Origin: Balneola sp.
GTDB taxonomy: Bacteria > Bacteroidota > Rhodothermia > Balneolales > Balneolaceae
Direction: 5' to 3'
Assembly: GCA_002696035.1 (NCBI GenBank)
Contig: NZQV01000024.1
Coordinates: 1 to 64,000, forward strand
DNA length: 64,000 nt
In this document: piece after piece, positions 27,326 to 35,931 of the stretch
Layout: the number at the start of each line of letters is the position of its first letter
How positions within the stretch are numbered: the stretch's first letter is position 1
Made by a program: the position numbers and the translations under genes
The notes under the pieces: model-generated
Seen by the model: the letters and a program-made list of their open reading frames with translations, nothing else
Databases searched by the model: none
Told to the model about the DNA's origin: nothing

Positions 27326-27820
27326 ATGTCGCAAAAAGAACGATTAGCTGAAAAGATCAGGAAACAGTTAACTGAAAAGGGATTCAAGATTCAGGATCAT
27401 GACTTACAAAGACCATGGGGTGGTTTTTTTGTGATCGATGAAACCCAGGCCGAAAAATTCATCCAGAACTATTTTACGGATGTGGAGATGAATGAGGCCA
27501 ATATTTCCGGAAAACTAAGTCCCAAGATCTTATTGGTTGAACCGGGAAAACGACTGTCATGGCAGTATCATTATCGCCGGGCCGAAATGTGGCAGGTGGT
27601 GGAAGGACCGGTTGGGGTGATCCGCAGTAAAACGGATGAGCAGGGTCCGGTTCAAAAATATGAAGAAGGAGACCTCATCACCCTGGAACAAGGCGAGCGC
27701 CATCGATTGGTGGGTTTGGATAACTGGGGAATTATTGCAGAGATCTGGCAGCATGTGGATGCCGAAAATCCTTCCAATGAAGAAGACATCGTGCGCCTTG
27801 AAGATGATTTTGGTCGTTAA
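27326..27820 (+). CDS. Cupin protein, type II phosphomannose isomerase-like
   Basis: 164-aa cupin resembling the isomerase domain of bifunctional ManC/type II mannose-6-phosphate isomerases: an opening RPWGGFFVID, VEPGKRLSWQYHYRRAEMWQVVEG near 72-95 with the metal ligands Gln, His and Glu, and the second cupin motif EQGERHRLVGLDNWGIIAEIWQ (about 118-140) with the last His. The nucleotidyltransferase domain is absent. It may interconvert mannose-6-P and fructose-6-P and so feed GDP-mannose to Gmd, but small cupins of this group are often uncharacterised. Confidence 0.72.
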   Translation: MSQKERLAEKIRKQLTEKGFKIQDHDLQRPWGGFFVIDETQAEKFIQNYFTDVEMNEANISGKLSPKILLVEPGKRLSWQYHYRRAEMWQVVEGPVGVIRSKTDEQGPVQKYEEGDLITLEQGERHRLVGLDNWGIIAEIWQHVDAENPSNEEDIVRLEDDFGR

Positions 27821-27827
27821 AGGGATA

Positions 27828-28020
27828 GAACTCCCAACACCGAACATCCAACATCGAATGCAGAACGTAAAGTGACTCTCCAGAGTCGCTAGTATTAATC
27901 CATCTTTCGGGTTGTGCCCGGGTGATGGATGGTGCGGAATCGAGCAATTGACTTTGAAGTAGGAGCTTCGGGCAAAGCGTTCACCAAGCCGGAGCTTGGG
28001 AACGAGTATTAAAGATCTAT
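27828..28020. repeat. Composite of dispersed repeats (octamer run, R3, R4, R6)
   Basis: Same module order as at 21.0 kb: an AACATC-type run (27832-27860), R3 GACTCTCCAGAGTCGC near 27873-27889, R4 at 27897-27932 (ATCCATC...GATGGATGG), and R6 (GAAGTAGGAGCTTCGGG to GGAGCTTGGGAACGAG) at about 27956-28007. Confidence 0.65.
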
Positions 28021-28053
28021 AGACTAATAATAATTAATCAAGCACCTCATCCT

Positions 28054-28111
28054 TTTGTCATCTCGAACGAAATGAAAGGAGCTGAGCGACTGTAATGCAG
28101 CTGAGAGATCT
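28054..28111. repeat. Half R1 element
   Basis: TTTGTCATCTCGAACGAAAT through TGCAGCTGAGAGATCTAC; left half only, nearly the same as the copy at 23111-23172. Confidence 0.6.
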
Positions 28112-28244
28112 ACAGAAGGTGTCAAGGGCCAACTGTTTGCCATAGGCAATATTTATACCATTGCCAACACCGCAGATATCTTCACTATTATCCCTCACAC
28201 TGGCCATTTTATAACCCCAGGGTAGTATTAAACCGGAGTGTACT

Positions 28245-28350
28245 TTGATTTTCGAATAGGAGATCAGTGATTTTAGATTTGCGAAGTCCGCTTCAGATGA
28301 AAGAAAACGTAGAGCGGTCTCGCTGAGCCGCTTTGGGATTGAATCGAGCA
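28245..28350. repeat. R7 repeat and 'GGTCTCGCTGAGCC' palindrome
   Basis: R7 at 28245-28290 (TTGATTTTCGAA, GATTTTAGATTTGCGAAG), a GAAAGAAAACGTAGAGC spacer, then AGCGGTCTCGCTGAGCCGCT at 28312-28333. Confidence 0.5.
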
Positions 28351-28418
28351 CAAAGTATGAAGCATGAGCTAAGTAAACAGAAATAGAATCCCCATTCGTC
28401 TGCGAAATTTCGAATGGT

Positions 28419-28426
28419 TATATTTG
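28419..28426 (+). promoter_or_regulatory. Possible -7 box (TAnnTTTG) upstream of the HAD gene
   Basis: TATATTTG matches TAnnTTTG and lies 30 bp before the chosen ATG. No clear -33 element. Confidence 0.35.
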
Positions 28427-28456
28427 AGGCTCACAAACTCAATCGACACAAAAAAC

Positions 28457-29206
28457 ATGATCAAACTATTCATCACCGACCTGGATGGCTGTATAACACA
28501 TCCATTCAAAACGCCGGACTGGGAAAGTATTTCTGAGATCCGAAACTTGAATCAACAAAGCAGAACAGCAGAGCATATACCGGGAATTACTATTTGCTCG
28601 GGCCGACCATTTCCTTACGTAGAAGCTGTTGGTCAGTGGCTGGACGTGGAAGTCCCCATGGTCTTTGAAAGCGGGGGTGGCATGTATAACATGAAGAACA
28701 ACGAGATCACCTGGAATCCTCATTTTGATGAGGATGCCCGGAAAGCCGTGGTAGAGATCAAGGAATGGATAGAGAATGTTCTTATCAAGAATTACGAAGG
28801 AACCTATCCTGAGTTTGCAAAATATACTGATGCAGGACTTGTAAATCCCGATCCCTCCAAAGTGAAGAAAATGCATGATGAGATCCTGAATTTCGTTCCA
28901 CAGAACTATCCCATGTTCGAAATTCATGACACGGATATTTCGGTGAATGTCATTTTGAAGAAGGCGAACAAGGGAGTAGGAATCCGACATCTCTGCGAGA
29001 ACCTGGGGTTAGAACTGGACGAAGTAGCCTACATTGGAGACAGCAGTGGCGACCTTCCGGGCCTCGAAATAGTCGGGAAGTCATTTGCTCCCGAAAATGC
29101 CAAATCATTCGTAAAAGAAGCAGCCGACCATATTGTCGGAGAAGCGACCGAAGGTGTTTTAGAGGCGTATCATATGCTGATTGAGTTGAATGAAAATCAG
29201 GGTTGA
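28457..29206 (+). CDS. HAD-superfamily sugar/glycolate phosphatase (C2-cap type)
   Basis: 249-aa HAD hydrolase with all four motifs: DLDGC near residues 8-12 (nucleophile Asp and acid Asp), TICSGRP (Ser, near 46-52), Lys in VILKKANKGVGI (near 170) and GDSSGDLPGLE (near 195-205). The cap lies between motifs II and III, as in Cof-type, sucrose-phosphatase and archaeal phosphoglycolate phosphatase enzymes. The exact substrate is unknown; a sugar phosphate is likely from its neighbours. ATG 28457 was chosen over an in-frame TTG at 28424, which would sit inside the putative -7 box. Confidence 0.82.
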   Translation: MIKLFITDLDGCITHPFKTPDWESISEIRNLNQQSRTAEHIPGITICSGRPFPYVEAVGQWLDVEVPMVFESGGGMYNMKNNEITWNPHFDEDARKAVVEIKEWIENVLIKNYEGTYPEFAKYTDAGLVNPDPSKVKKMHDEILNFVPQNYPMFEIHDTDISVNVILKKANKGVGIRHLCENLGLELDEVAYIGDSSGDLPGLEIVGKSFAPENAKSFVKEAADHIVGEATEGVLEAYHMLIELNENQG

Positions 29207-29213
29207 AAAAGGG

Positions 29214-29345
29214 AATGAACATCGAACATCGAACACCGAACATTCAACATTGAATGTAGAACGTAGAGCGACTCTCCAGAGTCGCTCGTGTTAACGGCAA
29301 TAATCCATCTTTCAGGCCCAGTCCGGGGGATGGATGGTCAGGTAA
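29214..29345. repeat. Composite of dispersed repeats (octamer run, R3, R4)
   Basis: AACATCGA/AACACCGA octamers at 29216-29252, the R3 palindrome GCGACTCTCCAGAGTCGC at 29268-29285 and R4 (AATCCATCTTTC...GGGGGATGGATGG) at 29301-29338, starting 8 bp after the HAD stop codon. Confidence 0.65.
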
Positions 29346-29360
29346 CATTGTCCTCCCAAC

Positions 29361-29521
29361 GCAGTCATCCCGGTCAAATCGAAATGAAATGGAGATGCAG
29401 AACCGGGATCTCCCTGACGAGGCTTGGGATATTAACCAACGCACCCTTTGCAAGCGCGTGCCCGTATCAAGGAGATCCCGCATCTTCGCATTCGCTACGT
29501 GCGGGATGACAGTCGGTGGTG
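29361..29521. repeat. Family R2 repeat, full copy
   Basis: CAGTCATCCCGGTCAAATCG, GCAGAACCGGGATCTCC, GGCTTGGGAT, then AAGGAGATCCCGCATCTTCG and GTGCGGGATGACAGTCGG. Closest relative is the copy at 23211-23366. Confidence 0.65.
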
Positions 29522-29565
29522 AGTTTGTGTAGAAAGATATCCCAAACCCAAAACCACCTACACCC

Positions 29566-29835
29566 CACGAAATTCAAAAAAGGAACAGCTTTTTTGAATT
29601 GATCTCCCTTCGAAGGGAGACTTCACCGATACTGAATTCAGGATATTTCCTAAAAACGTAACATAGTACAATACCAGACAGGAAAAGTCCTCCCTTGAGG
29701 GAGGTGCCGGGCTGAATGGATATGAAGCCTGACGGAGGGTGTAAAACACAAATAAAGTATGAAGCAGGAGCCTGCCTGCCGGCAAAGGCAGGCTTCGAGT
29801 AAAGCGTTCGCCAAGCAAGAGCTTGGGAACGAGTA
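29566..29835. repeat. R8 repeat copy 2 and an expanded R6 copy
   Basis: R8 at 29566-29623 as at 25.1 kb. R6 lies at about 29755-29833 (GAAGCAGGAGCC...AAAGCGTTCGCCAAGC...GAGCTTGGGAACGAG), enlarged by an internal palindrome GCCTGCCTGCCGGCAAAGGC. No gene is supported between 29207 and 29865. Confidence 0.6.
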
Positions 29836-29865
29836 CAACTAGACATGATCTGTCTATTCAATGTC

Positions 29866-32800
29866 CTAAAGCGCTCTGTCTTGAATATCTTTTAGCAGCT
29901 CGAAATACTTCTCAATAAGACGCTGATAATCTTCGGAATATTTTGTGAAATTAGGATCATTCAGGCGGTTTCGGATCTCTTTTTCGAGTTCTTCCAGGGT
30001 GAGTTCGGGTGGGGTTGCACGCTCAAATTGGTCAGCTTCCTGGCCTTCCCGCTTATCCTCTTCATCCCGTTCCTGCATGGCTTGTTCAGCCTGAAGCATG
30101 CGCGATAGAATATTTTGCTGTCGCTCTATCATCATCGGATCCGCCGCTCCACCCCTGAGGTCGTTAATGGTATCTTCCATATCCTCGATCATCCGTTCCA
30201 ACTCACTTCCCAGGCGGTCGCCCTCCATGCCACCTTGCCGCTGTAATTCCTGCAGCTGCTTTCGGATCTGATTCTGTTGTTTTGCGATCTGATTCAGCCG
30301 CTCCATCTGTTCCTGTTGAAGTCGTTCGCCCTGCATATCGTTGATCATTTCCTGAAGCTGTTGATTCAGCTGTTGCTGCTGCTGTCCACTTTGCTGAAGC
30401 TGCTCCATCATCTGCTGCATACTCATATTTCCGGATCCGCCGCCACTGCCTTCGCCGTTTTGCTGATTCTGAAGCTGTTCAAGGAGATTTGCCAGCATAA
30501 AAGAAATGTCGTTTATACCTCCTAATGCTTGTCGTGAAGCCACTGAAGACTGACTTTGATTTCGCTCCGACATCTGTTCCAGCGACCGTTGCAGCCGTTG
30601 TTCAACTTCTTCTTTCTTCTTGTTGATCTGATTCGAGAATTGAGGAATTTCTGCAGAAAGCTGAAATAAAGAATCTGATATGGTTCTGAAAATGCTCTCC
30701 ACATTCCGCTGATCACGGGCATAGCTTACATAGGCCTGACTACGGTTTTCGGTTGATGCCACCAAAGTGGTCAGATCTTCCTGTTCCAGCGAAAGCGTAA
30801 GCAGCGACTGCAGCACATACTGTAAACCGGCAATGTTGACATTCAACTGCTGCTGACTCATACTCTGCATCATCTGTCGCGTTTGTTGTGCCATTTGTTG
30901 ATACTGCTGTTGTCGGGATTGCGACTGATCATCAGACTTTTGTTTCTCGCCAGAATTTTGCTGTTGACCACCTTCTTGCTGCTCCCCGGATTGTTCCTTC
31001 GATTCAGCATTCTCGCTCATCTGCTGCTCTATCGCCTTATTCATTTCCTCAAGGCGTTCCTGAATTTCCTTCTGATACTCTTCGACCTGCTTTTGATTTT
31101 TCTCGGAAGCATTTTCAGAAAGTGATTCGGTCTGTTCACTCAGTTTCTCATTTTCTTCTTTGGTCTGTTGAAGCTCCTCATCGGTTTTGGTTGAATCAGC
31201 TTCTTTCCGAGCCATATCTTCAAAGGAGGTGGCCAGTTTATCGAGATCAGATTTCAGTTTAAGCTGTTTGAAGAGCTCCATGGTGCGTTCCAATCGCTCG
31301 CGATAGAGTTCTTCATTGAATTCCATGTTCTCCATGGCTTCCCGAAGTTGCTCAGGATTCATGTTTCCAAGCTCTTCCTGCAACTTCTCCATGGCTTCCC
31401 GAAAAGCAGGATCGTCAATTTCCTTCATCAGCTTTTCGAGTTCCTCATACGCCTTGCGAGTCTCCTCCGATAGCATGTTATCCTTACTGAGCTCCTTCTT
31501 TAGCTCCTCGAACTTCTTATTCAGTTCATCTACTTTTTTCTGGATCTCTTGCTGCTGTTTTTCAACCTGCTCCAGTTCACGTTTCTCTTCATACCCAGGG
31601 TTTTCAGGATTGTCCTTCATCATCTCCTTGAACTGTTCGTACTGCTGCCGGCTCTGTTCAAAGGTTTCAGAGATCTCATCAAGTTCATCCGAAACTTCAT
31701 TTTCTTTTTGATCCACATCCTCAAAATAATCCACCATCGAAGGGACGCGGAGCACCATTTTTTGGGAAGTGGATGATTTATAGCCGTTGTAACCGTCATT
31801 ATCTTGTACCGTTATCCAGAAAGTAAGTTCGTCTCGGGGTTTCAGGTCCAGACCCTCCAGGTCCCAGATATAGGAATTGAGGGCTTCTTCGCTGGGCAGA
31901 TCAAGAGAAATTGAATTCTGTTGAGGATTTTCGGAAAAGGCTCGTTTCAGTTCATAATGCAGACGGGCTGCCGTAAGGCCAAAATCATCAGATGCCCGGT
32001 ATAAAAGCTGAATATCCTGCGGATTCACCTCTTTCAGGTTTTCTTCGGGCTCCACGATTTCTGCCAGGGGATATTCATCTTCAGAGGGATTGATCACAAC
32101 CTGAAACGGATTTTGATTAACAAGTCCGTTCGCATCTTCGATATGAAACCGAAGCGTGTCTTTTTCTTTGACCGGCAGCTCATAACTAAAAGTGCTGTCC
32201 TCATTGATGAAAAGATCCAGCAGCTCATTTTTGGTGTAAAGCTGTAGATACGCTACTTCTTTGTTCAGGGAACCGGTCAATTTCAGTGTAGAACCCTGGT
32301 AGGCCCGTATCTGTGACATAGGATACGAAACAATGCTGGAGTCGAGCCGGGTATAATCCGGGGGAATGATGGTGGCCTGAAGTTCAGTGAAACGGGGGCG
32401 AAGTTGAACATCAGCCCTAAAGCGTTCACTTTGATAGCCATCCATTTCAATGTAATATTCAAGATCATTGTTGATCTCCATGGGGATGGAGCGGAATGAA
32501 TTTGCAGATGCTTCCATACCGCGATCTCTGAAATTTTCCTCTACCGATGTCTTGATCTTCATACTCACGTCTTCAGGAATACGATCACCTTCAAATTTAA
32601 TTTCAGCCTGAAATTCACTGCCCTGTTCAAACGTTTGATCGCCGGGTGACACCGTGTACGAGTAGGGATTGGGTTTGGCATAATTCTCCCAGAAAGTAAA
32701 GGTGCGCTCGGCCGCATTCTGATAATTGAAAACAGTGACTGCGAGGACTAAAAAAGCTGCCGACGAGGCAAAAAACATCTGCTTGTGAAGCCTGAAAGCA

Positions 32801-33246
32801 CCGGTATTCTTAACGAATTCATTCAGCTTTGTCTGCAACCGGGAGGGTTCCACTTTTGATAGGCTTTGGAGAATTGCCGCATTGATCAATTCTTTATTTC
32901 CGGAGTTATTTTGTTCCAGATCTAAAGCATCCTTTAGTTCGTCTAGCTGACTTTTACGGCTGAACTCCCTGTAAAAGCGATTGAATTGATCGGTCTGTAT
33001 AGCTGAATAGGTTCGCCATCCCACAATTACTCCGATCCCAACTAATACCGAGAGTAGTGTTGTCTTCACTTCCGCAGAAAGATAGAAGAGCTGCTCGGCG
33101 AGAATGAGAGTGATAACACCGGCAAAAATAACCAGCAAACTGCGCCATGCCACCATCTGATATTTTCTGGAGATCAGGGAGCGATGTGCTTTGCGCAGGA
33201 TCTGTTTTACCTTATCGGTGGAGGTATGTGAGTTGGAATTGGCCAT
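29866..33246 (-). CDS. DUF4175-family large membrane protein
   Basis: 1126-aa protein. The N-terminal third has two adjacent TM helices (about 37-60 and 63-82) and one near 155-175. An extracytoplasmic beta-rich part follows to about 500. From about 510 on there is a very long charged coiled coil (EEKRELEQVEKQQQEIQKK and similar), broken by glutamine-rich segments (QQEGGQQQN, SGQQQQQLNQQLQEM near 940-960). The order matches DUF4175 proteins of Bacteroidota, whose role is unknown; a link to the cell envelope is likely. It ends in an acidic helical tail (TPPELTLEELEKEIRNRL). No partner gene is adjacent. Confidence 0.85.
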   Translation of the reverse strand: MANSNSHTSTDKVKQILRKAHRSLISRKYQMVAWRSLLVIFAGVITLILAEQLFYLSAEVKTTLLSVLVGIGVIVGWRTYSAIQTDQFNRFYREFSRKSQLDELKDALDLEQNNSGNKELINAAILQSLSKVEPSRLQTKLNEFVKNTGAFRLHKQMFFASSAAFLVLAVTVFNYQNAAERTFTFWENYAKPNPYSYTVSPGDQTFEQGSEFQAEIKFEGDRIPEDVSMKIKTSVEENFRDRGMEASANSFRSIPMEINNDLEYYIEMDGYQSERFRADVQLRPRFTELQATIIPPDYTRLDSSIVSYPMSQIRAYQGSTLKLTGSLNKEVAYLQLYTKNELLDLFINEDSTFSYELPVKEKDTLRFHIEDANGLVNQNPFQVVINPSEDEYPLAEIVEPEENLKEVNPQDIQLLYRASDDFGLTAARLHYELKRAFSENPQQNSISLDLPSEEALNSYIWDLEGLDLKPRDELTFWITVQDNDGYNGYKSSTSQKMVLRVPSMVDYFEDVDQKENEVSDELDEISETFEQSRQQYEQFKEMMKDNPENPGYEEKRELEQVEKQQQEIQKKVDELNKKFEELKKELSKDNMLSEETRKAYEELEKLMKEIDDPAFREAMEKLQEELGNMNPEQLREAMENMEFNEELYRERLERTMELFKQLKLKSDLDKLATSFEDMARKEADSTKTDEELQQTKEENEKLSEQTESLSENASEKNQKQVEEYQKEIQERLEEMNKAIEQQMSENAESKEQSGEQQEGGQQQNSGEKQKSDDQSQSRQQQYQQMAQQTRQMMQSMSQQQLNVNIAGLQYVLQSLLTLSLEQEDLTTLVASTENRSQAYVSYARDQRNVESIFRTISDSLFQLSAEIPQFSNQINKKKEEVEQRLQRSLEQMSERNQSQSSVASRQALGGINDISFMLANLLEQLQNQQNGEGSGGGSGNMSMQQMMEQLQQSGQQQQQLNQQLQEMINDMQGERLQQEQMERLNQIAKQQNQIRKQLQELQRQGGMEGDRLGSELERMIEDMEDTINDLRGGAADPMMIERQQNILSRMLQAEQAMQERDEEDKREGQEADQFERATPPELTLEELEKEIRNRLNDPNFTKYSEDYQRLIEKYFELLKDIQDRAL

Positions 33247-33297
33247 ATGTGTTGAGCTGTGATTATTGAACCGTCATCAGGTATCGTTTATTGCAGA

Positions 33298-34173
33298 TCA
33301 AAGCTCGTTCAAAGAGAAAGATCTCGAGACTGCAAACCGCCCGTCATTTTCTTGCACCTGTATCATTTCGGTTTCGGCATCATGCTCCAGATATAGATTC
33401 CATCCATGGTCAGATGCCTGCTTCAAAAACGTTTCTTTTTCATCCAGCGTTTGCACGGGATACATATCATAACCCATTACCCAGGGAAGGGGAAGGTGCA
33501 CATGAGTGGGAAGCAGATCTGCGACAAAGACTATTGTTTCTCCATCGGCTTCTATTTTGGGTAGCTGTTGCCCGATGGTATGTCCGTTTACGGGAAGAGC
33601 GGTCAATCCGGGTTCATATTCATGATGTTCTTCCACCAGGTTCAGTTTTCCGGAGTCTTTGATAGGCTGGATATTTTCAGGTAGGAAACTTGCTTTCTCA
33701 CGGGCATTGGGGTTAGTGGCGTTTTCCCAGTGCTTATCTACAACATGATAGGTAGCATTCGGGAAGGTAGGTTGAAGGTCATTGTTTTCGTCATAATGAC
33801 TGCTTCCGCCACAGTGATCAAAATGCAGGTGAGTGAAGATAATATCGGTCACATCTTCAAAAGAGAACCCGTGTTCGTTAAAAGATTTCTCGAGATTCTT
33901 TTGGCTGTAATCGAGCTGATAGATCTTCTCCATTTTATCATTGAACTTCGTCCCCGCACCGTTATCGATCAGATAAAGCCGTCCTGTTTCTTTTGACTTT
34001 ATGAGCAGACAGCGCATGGTCATTGGAATGCGGTTTTTGTCATCAGCAGGGATCCCACGCGACCATAAGGTTTTTGGAACCACGCCAAACATAGCGCCAC
34101 CATCAAGACGAAAATCTCCGGTTTCTATGGTATACAATTCAAAGTTACCAAAGGTAGTTTTTGACAGACTCAT
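33298..34173 (-). CDS. MBL-fold metallo-hydrolase (AHL-lactonase/RNase Z-like fold)
   Basis: 291-aa metallo-beta-lactamase-fold hydrolase. The metal-binding HxHxDH motif is in IIFTHLHFDHCGGSSHYD (near 95-112). Further ligands are His in LPVNGHTIGQQLPKIE (near 200) and Asp in VFVADLLPTH. The opening FGNFELYTIETGDFRLDGGAMFGVVPKTLW resembles the MBL subgroup that includes N-acyl-homoserine lactonases and methyl-parathion-hydrolase-like enzymes. Substrate unknown. ATG 34173 is preferred; the longer frame starts with TTG at 34215. Confidence 0.85.
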   Translation of the reverse strand: MSLSKTTFGNFELYTIETGDFRLDGGAMFGVVPKTLWSRGIPADDKNRIPMTMRCLLIKSKETGRLYLIDNGAGTKFNDKMEKIYQLDYSQKNLEKSFNEHGFSFEDVTDIIFTHLHFDHCGGSSHYDENNDLQPTFPNATYHVVDKHWENATNPNAREKASFLPENIQPIKDSGKLNLVEEHHEYEPGLTALPVNGHTIGQQLPKIEADGETIVFVADLLPTHVHLPLPWVMGYDMYPVQTLDEKETFLKQASDHGWNLYLEHDAETEMIQVQENDGRFAVSRSFSLNEL

Positions 34174-34215
34174 ACATAAATATTTTGGGTGAATTTGAAT
34201 ATAAGAAACCACCAA

Positions 34216-34397
34216 CAGGATTCAGAATTTGAGTAGTAGAACATTACAGGCAGATATCTGGTAAGGAGTACAAGAGTGAGGCAGAGCCTCAATAAGCAAT
34301 TAAGTTTGAAGCAGGAGCTTCAAGTAAGACGTTCACCAAGGAGCTTGGGAACGAGGTTAAAGAGGGGGTGTGTAGACAAAATTCGGCTGCTTGAGTT
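34216..34397. repeat. Intergenic region with an R6 copy
   Basis: R6 (GAAGCAGGAGCTTCAAGTAA, ACGTTCACCAAGGAGCTTGG, GAACGAG) at about 34308-34356, followed directly by GTGTGTAGACAAAATTCGG-type sequence that also precedes copy 1 of the structured element. No gene is supported between 34216 and 34867. Confidence 0.55.
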
Positions 34398-34398
34398 A

Positions 34399-34607
34399 CT
34401 CCATCATCAGACGACTGTTTAAAGGTCAGGATGCAAAACCCTGCAAAGAGTCGTCCGATGAATGAATAGCCAGTGTTTGGGATGTCTGAACTACAAAACC
34501 TAAAACAATCGTCGGACCACTCCGAGGTCTCTCAGTGCATTCAAACGATGGAGAAATATCTTTGATGCAAACCTCCCAATTCTGTCAGTGGTCGGACGAA
34601 TTCGAGG
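34399..34607. repeat. Structured 205-bp element (family S), copy 3
   Basis: Same order as the other two copies: CATCATCAGACGACTGTTTA, CTGCAAAGAGTCGTCCGATG, ACAATCGTCGGACCACTCCG, then GTCAGTGGTCGGACGAATTC. The inner segment AAACGATGGAGAAATATCTT also matches copies 1 and 2. Confidence 0.75.
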
Positions 34608-34745
34608 TGTATGATACAATGATCCATTTTTCGGACAAGCCCGGGTGATATATGGTGTTTGGAATCGAGCAATTGAGTTTGAAGTAGGAGCTATGTGAGC
34701 AGCAAAAAGCTGGAGCTTGGGAGCGAGGATATGAGCTTCCGGGAA
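34608..34745. repeat. R4 and R6 repeat copies
   Basis: A degraded R4 (GATCCATTTTTCGGACAAGC, CCGGGTGATATATGG) at about 34620-34655, then R6 (TTGAAGTAGGAGC...GGAGCTTGGGAGCGAG) at about 34678-34728. Confidence 0.5.
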
Positions 34746-34811
34746 AGGGTTACGCAGCATGAGCTCCATAATCAACAAAATCTGGAATTGGCATCCACAA
34801 ATCACGCCAAA

Positions 34812-34845
34812 CAAAAAAAGCCCTCAAAAAGAGGGCTCTAAAAAA
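34812..34845 (-). terminator. Rho-independent terminator of the act-cox operon
   Basis: AGCCCTC-AAAAA-GAGGGCT is a perfect 7-bp stem flanked by A-runs on both sides. On the minus strand it ends in CTTTTTTTG, 31 bp after the coxD stop. Confidence 0.85.
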
Positions 34846-34867
34846 ATCTGTAATGGTTGTTCTTCCG

Positions 34868-35191
34868 TTAGAAAGAAGGAACAATATCATTCCGAAACAT
34901 AGTATCGAGGAGAGTGATCAGAACCATTAACAGGAAGAAAGCAACGCCCATGATAAGTAACATGGCATTGAATTTGGTATCCCAGTAAAGGTTCATGAAA
35001 AATGCAGCTACCAAAAATGCTTTTACCAATGCTATGGAAATGGCTGCAACCACATCGAAAGGTGCAGGAATGGGTACAAACTTTGCTACCACAACGGTGA
35101 CGATGGTTAGAATGATCAACCCCGTGGCAATAGCCCAAAGCTGCCCCGCAGTTGAAACGTGATGATGATGTTCGTGATTTTGTCCGCTCAT
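34868..35191 (-). CDS. coxD: Cytochrome c oxidase subunit IV (small caa3 subunit)
   Basis: 107-aa membrane protein with three helices (about 16-38, 44-66, 74-97) and a His-rich N-terminus (HEHHHHVS). SIALVKAFLVAAFFMNLYWD is the signature stretch of prokaryotic subunit IV of caa3/aa3 oxidases, with the conserved Lys in the middle helix. It is the last gene of the operon, 52 bp after subunit III. Confidence 0.85.
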   Translation of the reverse strand: MSGQNHEHHHHVSTAGQLWAIATGLIILTIVTVVVAKFVPIPAPFDVVAAISIALVKAFLVAAFFMNLYWDTKFNAMLLIMGVAFFLLMVLITLLDTMFRNDIVPSF

Positions 35192-35243
35192 AATAAATTC
35201 AGTTTAAATTCTGTGGATGAGTTTCTTGTGATGTTGGCTGGGG

Positions 35244-35894
35244 TCATTCTATGAGATATAACAGCGGGAACAGGAAGATCCAGATAAGGTCAACCAAGTG
35301 CCAGTAAAGTCCGGTGATCTCAACGGGGGTGTAATATTCGCTGCTGAACTCGCCTCGATTGGCGCGTACATAGATCCACCACATCAACCCAATACCAATA
35401 ATAACGTGGAGTGCGTGGATGCCAGTCATCATGTAATAGATGCTAAAGAAAATAGCGGCCTGTGCGTGTTCTATTCCTTCGTAGGTATAAAGCTCGCCGG
35501 GTAAAATACCAAGTTCAAATTTGTGAGCATACTCAAACCCCTTGACCACCATAAAGACAACGGCAAGGGCAATGGTGATAAGAAGATTAATTTTAAGCCC
35601 TTTGATCTGATTCTTCTGAACAGAACGAATGGCCATGGCTACGGTCAAACTACTACCAATCAGTACTACCGTGTTAACGGCTCCCCAAAAGGCATTTAGC
35701 TCCGTTGCGGCTTGTGTGAAAAGTTCCGGATGCCAGGCTCTATACACGATATAGGCACAAAATAATCCGCCAAAAAATAAGATTTCGTTTACAAGAAACA
35801 CCCACATGCCCAATTTCGCAGAATCAAATTGCTGATCGGAATCAACAAAGTGGTGCTGCACATGAGTTGGATGTGAAGTCGAATGATTCGCCAT
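35244..35894 (-). CDS. coxC: Cytochrome c oxidase subunit III
   Basis: 216-aa subunit III with five helices, the short bacterial caa3 form. Seen: KLGMWVFLVNEILFFGGLFC, VLIGSSLTVAMAIRS, YYMMTGIHALHVIIGIGLM (the conserved TGxHxxHV) and ITGLYWHLVDLIWIFLFPLLYL at the end. It stabilises the catalytic subunit and its proton uptake. It lies 37 bp downstream of coxA. Confidence 0.93.
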   Translation of the reverse strand: MANHSTSHPTHVQHHFVDSDQQFDSAKLGMWVFLVNEILFFGGLFCAYIVYRAWHPELFTQAATELNAFWGAVNTVVLIGSSLTVAMAIRSVQKNQIKGLKINLLITIALAVVFMVVKGFEYAHKFELGILPGELYTYEGIEHAQAAIFFSIYYMMTGIHALHVIIGIGLMWWIYVRANRGEFSSEYYTPVEITGLYWHLVDLIWIFLFPLLYLIE

Positions 35895-35931
35895 TACTTC
35901 CCGAGTTGTTGTATGGTTTATGTTGAAATTG

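Noticed and set aside
30883-31711. Several plus-strand leucine- or serine-rich frames opposite the DUF4175 gene
   Set aside because: They arise from the Gln/Glu-rich codons of the coiled coil read in antisense.
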